A DNA stretch of 64,000 nt, taken from NCBI RefSeq assembly GCF_001665835.1, contig NZ_LZSX01000025.1, forward strand, positions 179,026 through 243,025, written 5' to 3'. Below the pieces are notes generated by a model. The model had not been told where the DNA came from. It made no database searches and saw only the letters and a list, made by a program, of their open reading frames with translations. Source of the stretch: Mycobacterium colombiense. Its GTDB lineage: Bacteria; Actinomycetota; Actinomycetes; Mycobacteriales; Mycobacteriaceae. Positions 29,869 through 37,733 of this stretch are shown here, piece after piece. Position 1 is the stretch's first letter; every line of letters begins with the position of its first letter. Both the position numbers and the translations under genes were made by a program.

Positions 29869-30413
29869 TCGAGCGGCTGGGCCGCCTGCTCCGCGGCGTG
29901 CGCGCGGGTGCCCACCGAAGTCCGCTCGCCGGTGGCGCATTCGCCGTCCCCACCAGCATCACGGTCACCAGCACCGCGTTCGGCGACGGCGGCGCCATGC
30001 CGGCGTCCAGCGCGGGCAAAGGCGTGGGTGACAACACGTCACCGCCGTTGCGCTGGGCGGGGCCACCGCCCGGCACGCGTCAGCTGGCGCTCCTCATCGA
30101 CGACGTCGACGTCCCGCTCCCCCGCCCGCTCGTGCACACCGCCGCGGTGATCGAACCGCGCGTCGACGGCGTGGCCGCGGGCGCACTGCAACCGGGATGC
30201 GCGGGGATCCGCTTCCTGCGGGCCGACCTCGGTCACCACGGCTACGCCGGTCCACGACCGATTCCCGGCCACGGTCCACACCACTACCGCTTTCACGTGT
30301 TCGCGCTCGACGCCGCCCTCCCGGACACCGTGACCACCGCCAAGGGACTGCTGGCCGCGATGCGCGGGCACGTGCTCGCGCGGGGCACGCTGACCGGAAC
30401 CTACGAGCGCTGA
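29865..30413 (+). CDS. YbhB/YbcL-type PEBP-family protein
   Basis: Phosphatidylethanolamine-binding-protein fold, 182 residues. The ligand-pocket regions are [20 protein letters not shown] and [21 protein letters not shown] basic N-terminal segment of about 28 residues precedes the domain; it is not a clear signal peptide. It overlaps the hydratase small subunit (ATGA), so it is the last coupled gene of the catabolic operon. Bacterial members bind small anionic ligands or inhibit enzymes, and the role here is unknown. Its strict co-translation with acid-metabolism enzymes is unusual. Confidence 0.78.
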   Translation: MIERLGRLLRGVRAGAHRSPLAGGAFAVPTSITVTSTAFGDGGAMPASSAGKGVGDNTSPPLRWAGPPPGTRQLALLIDDVDVPLPRPLVHTAAVIEPRVDGVAAGALQPGCAGIRFLRADLGHHGYAGPRPIPGHGPHHYRFHVFALDAALPDTVTTAKGLLAAMRGHVLARGTLTGTYER

Positions 30414-30440
30414 ACGGACGAGATACCCGCTGACCTGCGG

Positions 30441-30480
30441 TTGGCAGTGTTTGGCAGCGCCTGGCGTCGATCTGGCAGTG
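30441..30480. repeat. Phased TGGC(AG) direct repeats
   Basis: TGGC occurs at 30442, 30452, 30462 and 30473, three of them as TGGCAG, spaced 10-11 bp (one helical turn) and 60-90 bp upstream of the membrane-protein gene. Face-of-helix phasing suits a multimeric regulator. It could equally be chance in GC-rich DNA. Confidence 0.35.
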
Positions 30481-30533
30481 GTTCGCGAGCAGCGTCGGTG
30501 GTGATCGCAGTCCGCCATCGAGAAAGGAACATC

Positions 30534-30941
30534 ATGTCCGCAACCACGATTGACCGCACGGGCACCCGGGACGGCTTGCTTCGCCTTGCCATGCGCGCCG
30601 ACGCCGCCATCAGCGGGCTGGTCGGCCTGGCCGGTATGCCGTTGGCCGGCTGGCTCGCCGACATCTCGGGCACCACGAAGGCGTTCGAATACGGCATGGG
30701 CGCGTTCTTGATCGCCTACGGCGTCGTCGTGTTCGGTTTGGCCACCCTGCCGTCGGTGCGGCGCGCCGGCCTGGCCGTCATCATCGCGAACGTGGCGTAC
30801 ACGGTGGCCGCAATCGTGCTGGTGCTCGCCGACGTCTTCCCGTTGACGTCGACCGGCGTGGTGTTGAACCTGGCCGCCGGCGTGGGCACGCTGGTGATCG
30901 CGGAAGTGCAGTACCAGGGCTGGCGCCGCGCGAAGGCCTGA
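30534..30941 (+). CDS. Small four-helix membrane protein
   Basis: Integral membrane protein of 135 residues with about four helices (around residues 22-40, 55-75, 80-100 and 108-128). ATG 30534 follows AAAGGA; the frame is open upstream but without family-like sequence. It resembles short SPW/DoxX-like mycobacterial membrane proteins in size and topology, yet I do not recognise a specific family. A very strong hairpin follows the stop. Confidence 0.72.
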   Translation: MSATTIDRTGTRDGLLRLAMRADAAISGLVGLAGMPLAGWLADISGTTKAFEYGMGAFLIAYGVVVFGLATLPSVRRAGLAVIIANVAYTVAAIVLVLADVFPLTSTGVVLNLAAGVGTLVIAEVQYQGWRRAKA

Positions 30942-30948
30942 GTCCCAA

Positions 30949-30992
30949 CGCTCATAGGCCCGCTCGGTGCTGTCCGAGCGGGCCTATGAGTG
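30949..30992. terminator. Bidirectional hairpin terminator
   Basis: A 17-bp perfect stem (30951-30967 with 30974-30990, arm CTCATAGGCCCGCTCGG) and a 6-nt loop, extended by a G-T and a C-G pair. It sits between the convergent membrane-protein gene and nadE with no other sequence to spare, so it probably ends transcription from both sides. No long U tract, as usual in mycobacteria. Confidence 0.85.
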
Positions 30993-30998
30993 CGCGGG

Positions 30999-33041
30999 CT
31001 AGTCCTCGGGGACCTCGCGGTCGATCTCGTCGAGCCAGATGCGCGCCGACATGTCGGACGGCGCGCGCCAATCCCCCCGCGGCGACAACGAACCACCGTG
31101 CGACACCTTGGGCCCATTGGGCAGGGCCGAACGCTTGAACTGGCTGAAGGAGTAGAACCGCTGCACAAAAACCTGCAGCCAGTGCCGAATCTCCTTCAGC
31201 GAGTAGGACGGCCGTTTGTTCTCGGGGAAACCGGGCGGCCAGATGCCCTGCTCGGGATCGCTCCACGCATGCCAGGCCAGGAAGGCGATCTTCGACGGCC
31301 GGAATCCGAAACGCAGCACGTGGAACAGCGAAAAGTCTTGCAGCGCAAACGGGCCCACTTTCGCCTCGCTGCTCTGCAGCTCCTCCTCCTCGCCGCTGGG
31401 AACCAGCTCGGGGGTGATCTCGGTGTCGAGCACCGACTGCAGCACCTCGCCGACCTCCGGCTCGAACTGTTCCGACGAGATCACCCAGCGGATCAGGTGC
31501 TGGATCAGCGTTTTGGGCACGCCGCCGTTGACGTTGTAGTGCGACATCTGGTCGCCGACACCGTATGTCGACCAGCCCAGCCCGAGCTCGGACAGGTCGC
31601 CGGTGCCCAGCACGATGCCGCCGCGCTGGTTGGCCAGCCGGAACAGGTAGTCGGTGCGCAGACCGGCCTGGACGTTTTCGAAGGTGACGTCGTACACCTT
31701 CTCGCCCCGGCCGAATGGGTGGTCCATCTCCTTGAGCATCAGCCCCGCGGTCTCGCGGATGTCGATCTCGGAGAACGTCACCCCCAGCGTGCGGCACAGT
31801 TCGGCCGCGTTGCGTTTGGTGTGGTCCCCAGTCGCGAAGCCGGGCAGCGTGAACGCCAGAATGTCACTGCGCGGCCGTTGTTCGCGATCCATCGCGCGGG
31901 CGGCGACGATCAGGGCGTGCGTCGAGTCCAGTCCGCCGGATATCCCGATGATGATTTTCGGGAAATCCAGTGCGCGCAGCCGCTGTTCGAGACCGGCGAC
32001 CTGGATGTTGTAGCCCTCGAAGCAATCCTGTTCCAGCCGTTGCGGATCGGCGGGAACGAAGGGAAAACGCTCGACCTCGCGCCGCAGCCCGATGTCGCCC
32101 CCCGGGGGGTCCAGCCGGAACTCGATGCGCCGGTAGCTGTCCGTCGTCGTCCGGTGGTGACGCCGGTTGTCGTCGAAGGTGCCCATCCGGAGCCGTTCCG
32201 AGCGAAGCAATTCGATGTCGATGTCGGCGACGCTGAGTCGCTCGCCTTTGGGGAATCGTTCGGACTGGGCCAGCATCACGCCGTTCTCGAACACCATGGT
32301 CTGACCGTCCCAGGCCAGGTCGGTCGTCGATTCACCTTCCCCGGCAGCCGAATACACGTAGCCGGCCAGGCAACGTGACGAGGCCGAACGAGCCAGCAGG
32401 CAGCGGTCCTCGGCGCGGCCGATCGTGATCGGACTGCCGGACAGGTTGGCCAGCACCGTCGCACCCGCCAGCGCGGCCTCGGCGCTGGGCGGGATCGGCA
32501 CGAACATGTCCTCACAGATTTCCACGTGCAGCACCAGCCCGGGTACGTCGGAAGCCTCGAAGAGCAGGTCGGGACCGAACGGCACCTCGGCGCCGGCGAC
32601 GCGGATGGTGCCGCGCTCGTCGTCTCCGGGTGCGATCTGGCGGCGTTCGTAGAACTCCCGATAGGTGGGCAGGTACGACTTCGGCGCGACCCCGAGCACC
32701 GCGCCGCGGTGGATGATCACGGCGGCGTTGTAGATCCGGTGCCGATGTCGCAGCGGGGCCCCGACGACCAGGACCGGCAGCAATTCGACCGACGCCGCGA
32801 CGATCTCCGCGACGGCCTTCTCGACATCGTCGAGCAGCAGGTCCTGCAGCACGATGTCTTCGATGGAGTACCCGGACAGCGTCATTTCCGGGAAGACGGC
32901 CAGCGCGACGGCATCGTCGTGGCACTCCCTGGCCATCCGCAGAACCGATTCGGCATTCGCGGCCGGGTCACCGATGACCGTGTGGTGGGTGCATGCGGCG
33001 ACGCGGGCGAAGCCCTGGCTGTAAGCGTTGTAAAAGTCCAT
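30999..33041 (-). CDS. nadE: Glutamine-dependent NAD+ synthetase
   Basis: Last step of NAD synthesis, amidating deamido-NAD with glutamine-derived ammonia. The 680 residues comprise an N-terminal nitrilase-type glutaminase (Glu in FPEMTLSG, Lys in PKSYLPTYRE, Cys in EICEDMF) and a C-terminal synthetase with the PP-loop GISGGLDSTHA. It closely matches my recollection of Rv2438c from MDFYNAY to the final DREVPED. The first step, nadD, lies 15 kb away. The promoter should lie in the 59 bp shared with the divergent isochorismatase gene. Confidence 0.95.
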   Translation of the reverse strand: MDFYNAYSQGFARVAACTHHTVIGDPAANAESVLRMARECHDDAVALAVFPEMTLSGYSIEDIVLQDLLLDDVEKAVAEIVAASVELLPVLVVGAPLRHRHRIYNAAVIIHRGAVLGVAPKSYLPTYREFYERRQIAPGDDERGTIRVAGAEVPFGPDLLFEASDVPGLVLHVEICEDMFVPIPPSAEAALAGATVLANLSGSPITIGRAEDRCLLARSASSRCLAGYVYSAAGEGESTTDLAWDGQTMVFENGVMLAQSERFPKGERLSVADIDIELLRSERLRMGTFDDNRRHHRTTTDSYRRIEFRLDPPGGDIGLRREVERFPFVPADPQRLEQDCFEGYNIQVAGLEQRLRALDFPKIIIGISGGLDSTHALIVAARAMDREQRPRSDILAFTLPGFATGDHTKRNAAELCRTLGVTFSEIDIRETAGLMLKEMDHPFGRGEKVYDVTFENVQAGLRTDYLFRLANQRGGIVLGTGDLSELGLGWSTYGVGDQMSHYNVNGGVPKTLIQHLIRWVISSEQFEPEVGEVLQSVLDTEITPELVPSGEEEELQSSEAKVGPFALQDFSLFHVLRFGFRPSKIAFLAWHAWSDPEQGIWPPGFPENKRPSYSLKEIRHWLQVFVQRFYSFSQFKRSALPNGPKVSHGGSLSPRGDWRAPSDMSARIWLDEIDREVPED

Positions 33042-33100
33042 CGCCCTTCCATTGTCGTCCCATGCGTGTCAACCGGTGGCCGCCGGGTATCCCGGACGGC

Positions 33101-33640
33101 ATGAGTGACACCGCTGTCCTAGTGGTCGACATGATGAACACGTATCAGCATCCCGACGCTGAAAATCTAATACCCAATGTCGAGAAGATCATTGAGCCTT
33201 TGACCGATTTGGTTCGGCGGGCACGTGAAGCCGATGACGTCGACCTGGTCTATGTCAACGACAATTACGGCGACTTCACCGCGGAGTTCTCCGACATCGT
33301 CCGCGCCGCGTGCGACGGGGCCCGGCTCGATCTGGTCAAGCCGATCCTGCCGACCGAGGAGTGCCGCGTGATGACGAAGGTCCGGCACAGCGCGTTTTAT
33401 GCGACGGCGCTGGCGTATCTGCTCAACCGGCTGGAAACCAAGCGGCTGATCATCACCGGTCAGGTCACCGAGCAATGCATCCTCTACACGGCGCTGGATG
33501 CGTACGTCCGGCACTTCTCGGTCGTGATCCCGACCGATGCCGTCGCACACATCGACCCCGACCTGGGAGAGGCGGCGTGCAAGATGATGAAGCAGAATAT
33601 GTCCGCCGAACTCACGACGGCGGCCGACTGCCTGGGCTGA
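33101..33640 (+). CDS. Isochorismatase-like cysteine hydrolase
   Basis: Hydrolase of 179 residues with the Asp-Lys-Cys triad of the family: VVDMMNTY (Asp), MTKVRHSAF (Lys) and TGQVTEQCIL (Cys with the preceding cis-peptide region). Enzymes of this group hydrolyse amides such as nicotinamide (PncA), N-carbamoyl compounds or isochorismate. The pocket is not PncA-like enough to call nicotinamidase, though being divergent from nadE makes an NAD-salvage link attractive. It starts at ATG 33101 and ends 18 bp before the sirtuin gene, so the two may be co-transcribed. Confidence 0.8.
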   Translation: MSDTAVLVVDMMNTYQHPDAENLIPNVEKIIEPLTDLVRRAREADDVDLVYVNDNYGDFTAEFSDIVRAACDGARLDLVKPILPTEECRVMTKVRHSAFYATALAYLLNRLETKRLIITGQVTEQCILYTALDAYVRHFSVVIPTDAVAHIDPDLGEAACKMMKQNMSAELTTAADCLG

Positions 33641-33657
33641 TCCGTACTCTGGATGAG

Positions 33658-34506
33658 GTGACCGTCGGCCGCGCAGAATCGCCTGAACTGGTCACGCTGC
33701 TGGCCGGTCGCCGGATCGCGGTGCTGACGGGTGCGGGCATCTCCACCGATTCGGGCATTCCCGACTACCGCGGGCCGGACTCACCACCGAGCAATCCCAT
33801 GACGATCCGCCAGTTCACCAGCGATCCGGCGTTTCGGCGGCGATACTGGGCACGCAACCACGTCGGCTGGCGGCACATGGACGACACGATGCCCAACGCC
33901 GGCCACCGGGCACTCGCCGCGCTCGAGGACGCGTCGGTGGTCACCGGCGTGATCACCCAGAACGTCGACCTGCTGCACACCAAGGCCGGCAGCCACAATG
34001 TCATCAACCTGCACGGCACCTACGCTCAGGTGATCTGTCTGGACTGTGGGTCCACCATGACGCGGGCCGCATTGGGCGAGCGGCTGGAGGCACTCAACCC
34101 CGGCTTCATCGAGCGCGCCGAAGCGATCGGTGGACTGGCGGTGGCTCCCGACGCCGACGCGGTCGTCGCCGATACCGCGTCGTTCCGCTACCTGGATTGC
34201 GAGCGCTGCGGCGGCATGCTCAAGCCGGACATCGTCTATTTCGGCGAAAACGTTCGCAACGACGTTGTGGCGGAAGCTTATGGGTGGGTCGAGCGGGCCG
34301 ACTCGCTGCTGGTCGCGGGCTCGTCGCTGACGGTGTTCTCCGGGTACCGGTTTGTGCGGCACGCCGCCGCGCTGGGCATTCCGATCGCGATCATCAATCG
34401 CGGCGCCACCCGCGGCGACGACCTGGCCACCGTCAAGGTCGAGGGCGGGTGCTCGGAGTTGCTCGCGCTGCTGGCCGACGAGTTAGCGCCCCTGGCAACG
34501 CATTAG
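33658..34506 (+). CDS. Sir2-family NAD-dependent protein deacylase
   Basis: Sirtuin of 282 residues from GTG 33658 (GGATGAGG upstream). NAD-site motifs are LTGAGISTDSGIPDYRG and VITQNVDLLH, the catalytic His is in INLHGTYAQ, and two zinc CxxC pairs are visible (CLDC and CERC). The helical insertion between the pairs is about 45 residues. It uses NAD and releases nicotinamide. Neighbouring nadE and a cysteine hydrolase suggest an NAD-metabolism group, although this is context only. Its stop overlaps the convergent P450 stop by 4 bases (34503-34506). Confidence 0.9.
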   Translation: MTVGRAESPELVTLLAGRRIAVLTGAGISTDSGIPDYRGPDSPPSNPMTIRQFTSDPAFRRRYWARNHVGWRHMDDTMPNAGHRALAALEDASVVTGVITQNVDLLHTKAGSHNVINLHGTYAQVICLDCGSTMTRAALGERLEALNPGFIERAEAIGGLAVAPDADAVVADTASFRYLDCERCGGMLKPDIVYFGENVRNDVVAEAYGWVERADSLLVAGSSLTVFSGYRFVRHAAALGIPIAIINRGATRGDDLATVKVEGGCSELLALLADELAPLATH

Positions 34507-35780
34507 AAGGTACACGGCATGCTGCGGATGGCGTGCACGAAGTTGCCCGCCAGGTAGGCGGGCTCACCCGCGCGGATGTCGGGCAGCCGACGGAACAGCT
34601 CGCCGAAGATGGCCCGCAGCTGCGCGCGGGCCACGTGCGCACCGAGGCAGAAGTGCAGCCCGCCACCGCCGAAGCCGACGTGCGGATTCGGGTCGCGGCT
34701 CAGGTTCAGGCGTTCCGGGTGGTCGAAGGCCTCGGCGTCCCAGTTGCCGGACGGATAGAACATGACCACCTTCTCACCCGCCAGGATGGTCTGACCGCCC
34801 AGCTCGACATCCGTTGCGGCGGTGCGGCGGAAGGTCATGACCGGCGTCGCCCAGCGGATGAACTCCTCGATGGCGGTGCCGATGCGGTTGTCGAAATCCT
34901 CGAGCAGCCAAGCCTTTTGGTCGGGGAAGTCGGTGAGGGCGCGCAGCGTGTGGCTGATGGTCTGCCTTGTGGTGTCGTTGCCCGCCACCGAGAGCAGCAC
35001 GAAGAACGCCGCCACCTCCCCGTCTTCCAGTCGGTCGCCGTCCACCTCGGCGGTGACCAGGCTGCTGATCAGGTCGTCGCCGGGGTGCTCGCGACGTTCC
35101 GTGGCCAGGGCGCCGACGACCTGGTGCAGATATAGCTGGTTTTCCACCAGCACTTCCATCGCCGGGCGCCCGTCGAGGAATTCCGGGTCGGCCCAGGAGA
35201 CCAGGGCGTCGGTGGCGTGCGCCATGCGCTCACGCTCGGATTCGGGGATCCCCATCATGTCCGACAGGGTGCGGATGGGCAGTTCCTTGGCGCAGTGGTC
35301 GACGAAATCCGCACCGCTGCCGGCGGCATGCAGTTCTTCGACGATGGTCTTGGCGTTGGCCTTGATCGAGTCCTCGATGCGGCGGACCTGCCGGGGGCTG
35401 AGCGCGGCGTGAGCGAGCTTGCGCACCTTGGTGTGTCGCGGTGGGTCCATCGCCAGGAATGACTGCGACGCCTCGAGCAGCTCCACCGGAATGCTCTCGA
35501 ACATCACGCCCTGGCCGGACAGGAAGACGTCGTTGTTGCGGCTGACCGCGACGATGTCGGAGCGCCGGGTGACCGCCCAGAATCCGGGATCGGTGGGATC
35601 GGGCATCAGCGAGTCTTCGACCGGCGGATGCCAGCTCACCGGGCGCTCGGCGCGCAGCACGGCGAAGGAGCGTTCCCGATCCACCGCGGTGGTGGACCAG
35701 AACGCGCGCGAGGACAGATCGATCTCGTCGTAGGCACGACCGGACTTGTCGGTCCCGGACTTACCCGTCAGCACGGCCAT
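34503..35780 (-). CDS. Cytochrome P450
   Basis: P450 monooxygenase of 425 residues. The heme-ligand loop is FGGGGLHFC378LGAH, the I-helix oxygen site VAGNDTTRQ, and the K-helix ExxR is EFIR. It belongs to the soluble bacterial CYPs abundant in mycobacteria; I cannot assign the CYP family or substrate with confidence. ATG 35780 follows GGAGGA. It is divergent from a TetR regulator, and its promoter has TTGACT and TATCGT 18 bp apart with a palindromic operator between them, so expression is probably repressed until the TetR binds its ligand. No ferredoxin gene is adjacent. Confidence 0.92.
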   Translation of the reverse strand: MAVLTGKSGTDKSGRAYDEIDLSSRAFWSTTAVDRERSFAVLRAERPVSWHPPVEDSLMPDPTDPGFWAVTRRSDIVAVSRNNDVFLSGQGVMFESIPVELLEASQSFLAMDPPRHTKVRKLAHAALSPRQVRRIEDSIKANAKTIVEELHAAGSGADFVDHCAKELPIRTLSDMMGIPESERERMAHATDALVSWADPEFLDGRPAMEVLVENQLYLHQVVGALATERREHPGDDLISSLVTAEVDGDRLEDGEVAAFFVLLSVAGNDTTRQTISHTLRALTDFPDQKAWLLEDFDNRIGTAIEEFIRWATPVMTFRRTAATDVELGGQTILAGEKVVMFYPSGNWDAEAFDHPERLNLSRDPNPHVGFGGGGLHFCLGAHVARAQLRAIFGELFRRLPDIRAGEPAYLAGNFVHAIRSMPCTF

Positions 35781-35824
35781 GGTGGTCCTCCGTCTCGTAT
35801 GACCCCGGTCACAAACTCCCCGCG

Positions 35825-35854
35825 ACGATATGCCTAGACAGTGTGTCTAGTCAA
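35825..35854 (-). promoter_or_regulatory. P450 promoter with embedded TetR-type operator
   Basis: On the minus strand TTGACT (35854-35849) and TATCGT (35830-35825) form -35 and -10 boxes with an 18-bp spacer. The perfect inverted repeat CTAGACA-GTG-TGTCTAG (35834-35850) fills most of that spacer, ideal for blocking RNA polymerase. On the other strand TATGCT (35872-35877) lies 6 bp before the tetR ATG and would give a leaderless tetR transcript. Confidence 0.75.
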
Positions 35855-35883
35855 TATGTCGATTACTCGGCTATGCTCGGCGC

Positions 35884-36534
35884 ATGCCGTCGCTCACCCG
35901 CAAGCCGCAGGGCCACCGGAGCCTGGGGCGCGAGCAGCGGCGCGAGCAAATGGAGCGCCGCCTGCTGGACGCCACCGAGCGGCTGATGCGCGACGGTGCG
36001 AGCTTCACCGAACTGAGCGTGGATCGGCTCTCCGGCGAGGCCGGCATCTCCCGGGCCAGCTTCTACATCTACTTCGAGGACAAGGGCCATCTGCTGCGCC
36101 GCCTCGCGGGCCAGGTGTTCGGCGATCTGACCGACGGCGCGCGGAGTTGGTGGAGCGTGGCCGGGCGGCATGACCCGGACGACGTGCGCAGCGCGATGAG
36201 CCGCATCATCGCCACCTACCGGCGCCACCAGGCGGTGCTGGTCGCGCTCAACGAGATGGCCGCGTATGACCCGCTGACGGCGGAAACGTATCGCGAACTG
36301 CTGACCGGCATCTCCGAGCAGCTCACCCACGTCATCGAGGCCGGCCAGGCCGACGGTTCGATCCGCCCCGCGCTGGCGCCGCTGACCACCGCCAGCGCGC
36401 TGACCTGGATGGTCGAACGGGCCTGCCAGCAGAACCTGCCGGCGAAGCCGCCCGACTACGATGCTGAGCTGGCCGCGACCCTGGCCGAAATCGTCTGGGG
36501 CGCACTGTATCTCAAGCCAACCTCAGAGCGCTGA
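35884..36534 (+). CDS. TetR-family regulator
   Basis: Regulator of 216 residues. The N-terminal helix-turn-helix spans about residues 15-65 (RREQMERRLLDATERLM, then ISRASFYIYFEDKGHLLRR), followed by an all-helical ligand domain with a hydrophobic interior. It starts at ATG 35884 without a ribosome site but with a -10-like TATGCT just upstream, consistent with leaderless mRNA. The palindrome in the shared intergenic region is its likely operator, giving autoregulation and control of the P450. Confidence 0.9.
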   Translation: MPSLTRKPQGHRSLGREQRREQMERRLLDATERLMRDGASFTELSVDRLSGEAGISRASFYIYFEDKGHLLRRLAGQVFGDLTDGARSWWSVAGRHDPDDVRSAMSRIIATYRRHQAVLVALNEMAAYDPLTAETYRELLTGISEQLTHVIEAGQADGSIRPALAPLTTASALTWMVERACQQNLPAKPPDYDAELAATLAEIVWGALYLKPTSER

Positions 36535-36578
36535 CCTTGATCCTCAGAGCCTTGTTCACCCGCGTCGGCGAAAGCGCT

Positions 36579-37733
36579 TCACACCGCCACCAGGTCGTCG
36601 GCGTGCACCGCGGGCCGGCGCAACTCGCCCGGCAGCTCAGAGGTTGAGCGGCCCATCATGGCGGTCAGTTCGGTCGCGTCATAGGCGACCACACCGCGAG
36701 CCACCATCACCGCGTCCGGGTCGCGCAATTCGACGACGTCGCCGGCGTAGAACCGCCCGGCCACCGCGGTGATCCCGGCGGGCAGCAGCGAACGACGCTG
36801 CCGCACCACCGCGCGCACCGCACCCTCGTCCAGAGTCAGCTCGCCGGCCGCCTCAGCGGCGTAACGCACCCAGAACCGGCGTGCAGACATTCGTACCGGG
36901 CGTGCGGCGAACACCGTGCCGACCGAGGCGTCGGTGAGCGCGGTCGCGGCGTCGTCCGCTGCGGCCAATAACACCGGCACACCGGCGTCCGCGGCCAGCA
37001 GCGCCGACGACATCTTCGAGGTCATCCCACCGGTACCCAAATGGCTTCCGGGCCCGGCGATTACACCGATCAGGTCCGCTGAGCCCGACACCTCCGAGAT
37101 GAACCTGGCGCCGTCGGTCTTTCGCGGATCCGAGTCGTAGAGCCCGTCGATGTCGGACAGCAACACCAACGCCTCGGCGCCGACCAGGTGGGCCACGAGC
37201 GCCGAGAGCCGGTCGTTGTCACCGAACCGGATCTCGTTGGTGGCCACGGTGTCGTTCTCATTGACGATCGCCACCGCGTGCAGTGCGCGCAGCCGATCCA
37301 GCGTGCGCTGGGCGTTGGTGTGCTGGGCCCGCATCGAGATGTCGTGCGCGCTCAGCAGCACCTGCCCGACCGTGCGGCCATAGCGGGCGAACGCGGCGCT
37401 CCACGAATTCACCAGCGCCACCTGGCCGACGCTGGCCGCGGCCTGCTTAGTCGCCAAATCCCTTGGGCGACGGGATAATCCGAGTGGCTCGATGCCGGCG
37501 GCGATGGCTCCCGACGACACGATGACGACGTCGGTGCCCGCCTTCATCCGCGCCTCGATCGCGTCGACGAGTCCGGCCAGCCGGCTGGCGTCGAACACCC
37601 CCGCCGGTGTGGTCAGCGCGTTGGTCCCCACCTTGACGACCAGGCTGCGCGCAGTGCGGATGACGTCGCGGTGGGCGCTTACGATGCGCCGCTCTCCCCC
37701 ATCGCTTCGCTCCGCATCGTCACCGGCGCTCAC
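36579..37733 (-). CDS. proB: Glutamate 5-kinase, repeat-extended N-terminus
   Basis: First step of proline synthesis. The amino-acid kinase domain begins [11 protein letters not shown] and includes [22 protein letters not shown] and [10 protein letters not shown]; a C-terminal PUA domain covers about residues 285-370. The frame starts at GTG 37733, overlapping the obg stop (GTGA). No other ATG, GTG or TTG occurs until the GTG in the kinase's own VVKVG. About 17 N-terminal residues ([17 protein letters not shown]) therefore come from a MIRU-like repeat. The codon where M. tuberculosis ProB would start is GTA here (37682-37680), not GTG. Confidence 0.92.
   Translation of the reverse strand: MSAGDDAERSDGGERRIVSAHRDVIRTARSLVVKVGTNALTTPAGVFDASRLAGLVDAIEARMKAGTDVVIVSSGAIAAGIEPLGLSRRPRDLATKQAAASVGQVALVNSWSAAFARYGRTVGQVLLSAHDISMRAQHTNAQRTLDRLRALHAVAIVNENDTVATNEIRFGDNDRLSALVAHLVGAEALVLLSDIDGLYDSDPRKTDGARFISEVSGSADLIGVIAGPGSHLGTGGMTSKMSSALLAADAGVPVLLAAADDAATALTDASVGTVFAARPVRMSARRFWVRYAAEAAGELTLDEGAVRAVVRQRRSLLPAGITAVAGRFYAGDVVELRDPDAVMVARGVVAYDATELTAMMGRSTSELPGELRRPAVHADDLVAV
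37681..37723. repeat. MIRU-like repeat unit inside proB
   Basis: Its core CATCGCTTCGCTC, flanked by GCGCCGCTC on one side and GCATCGTC on the other, matches the two units between korA and korB (54566-54655). It lies at the obg-proB junction and is read in frame as the ProB N-terminus. Gene-junction placement is typical of mycobacterial interspersed repetitive units. Confidence 0.7.

Noticed and set aside
30990..32378. 462-codon plus-strand frame opposite nadE
   Set aside because: Shadow of nadE; crosses the terminator hairpin and lacks a ribosome site.
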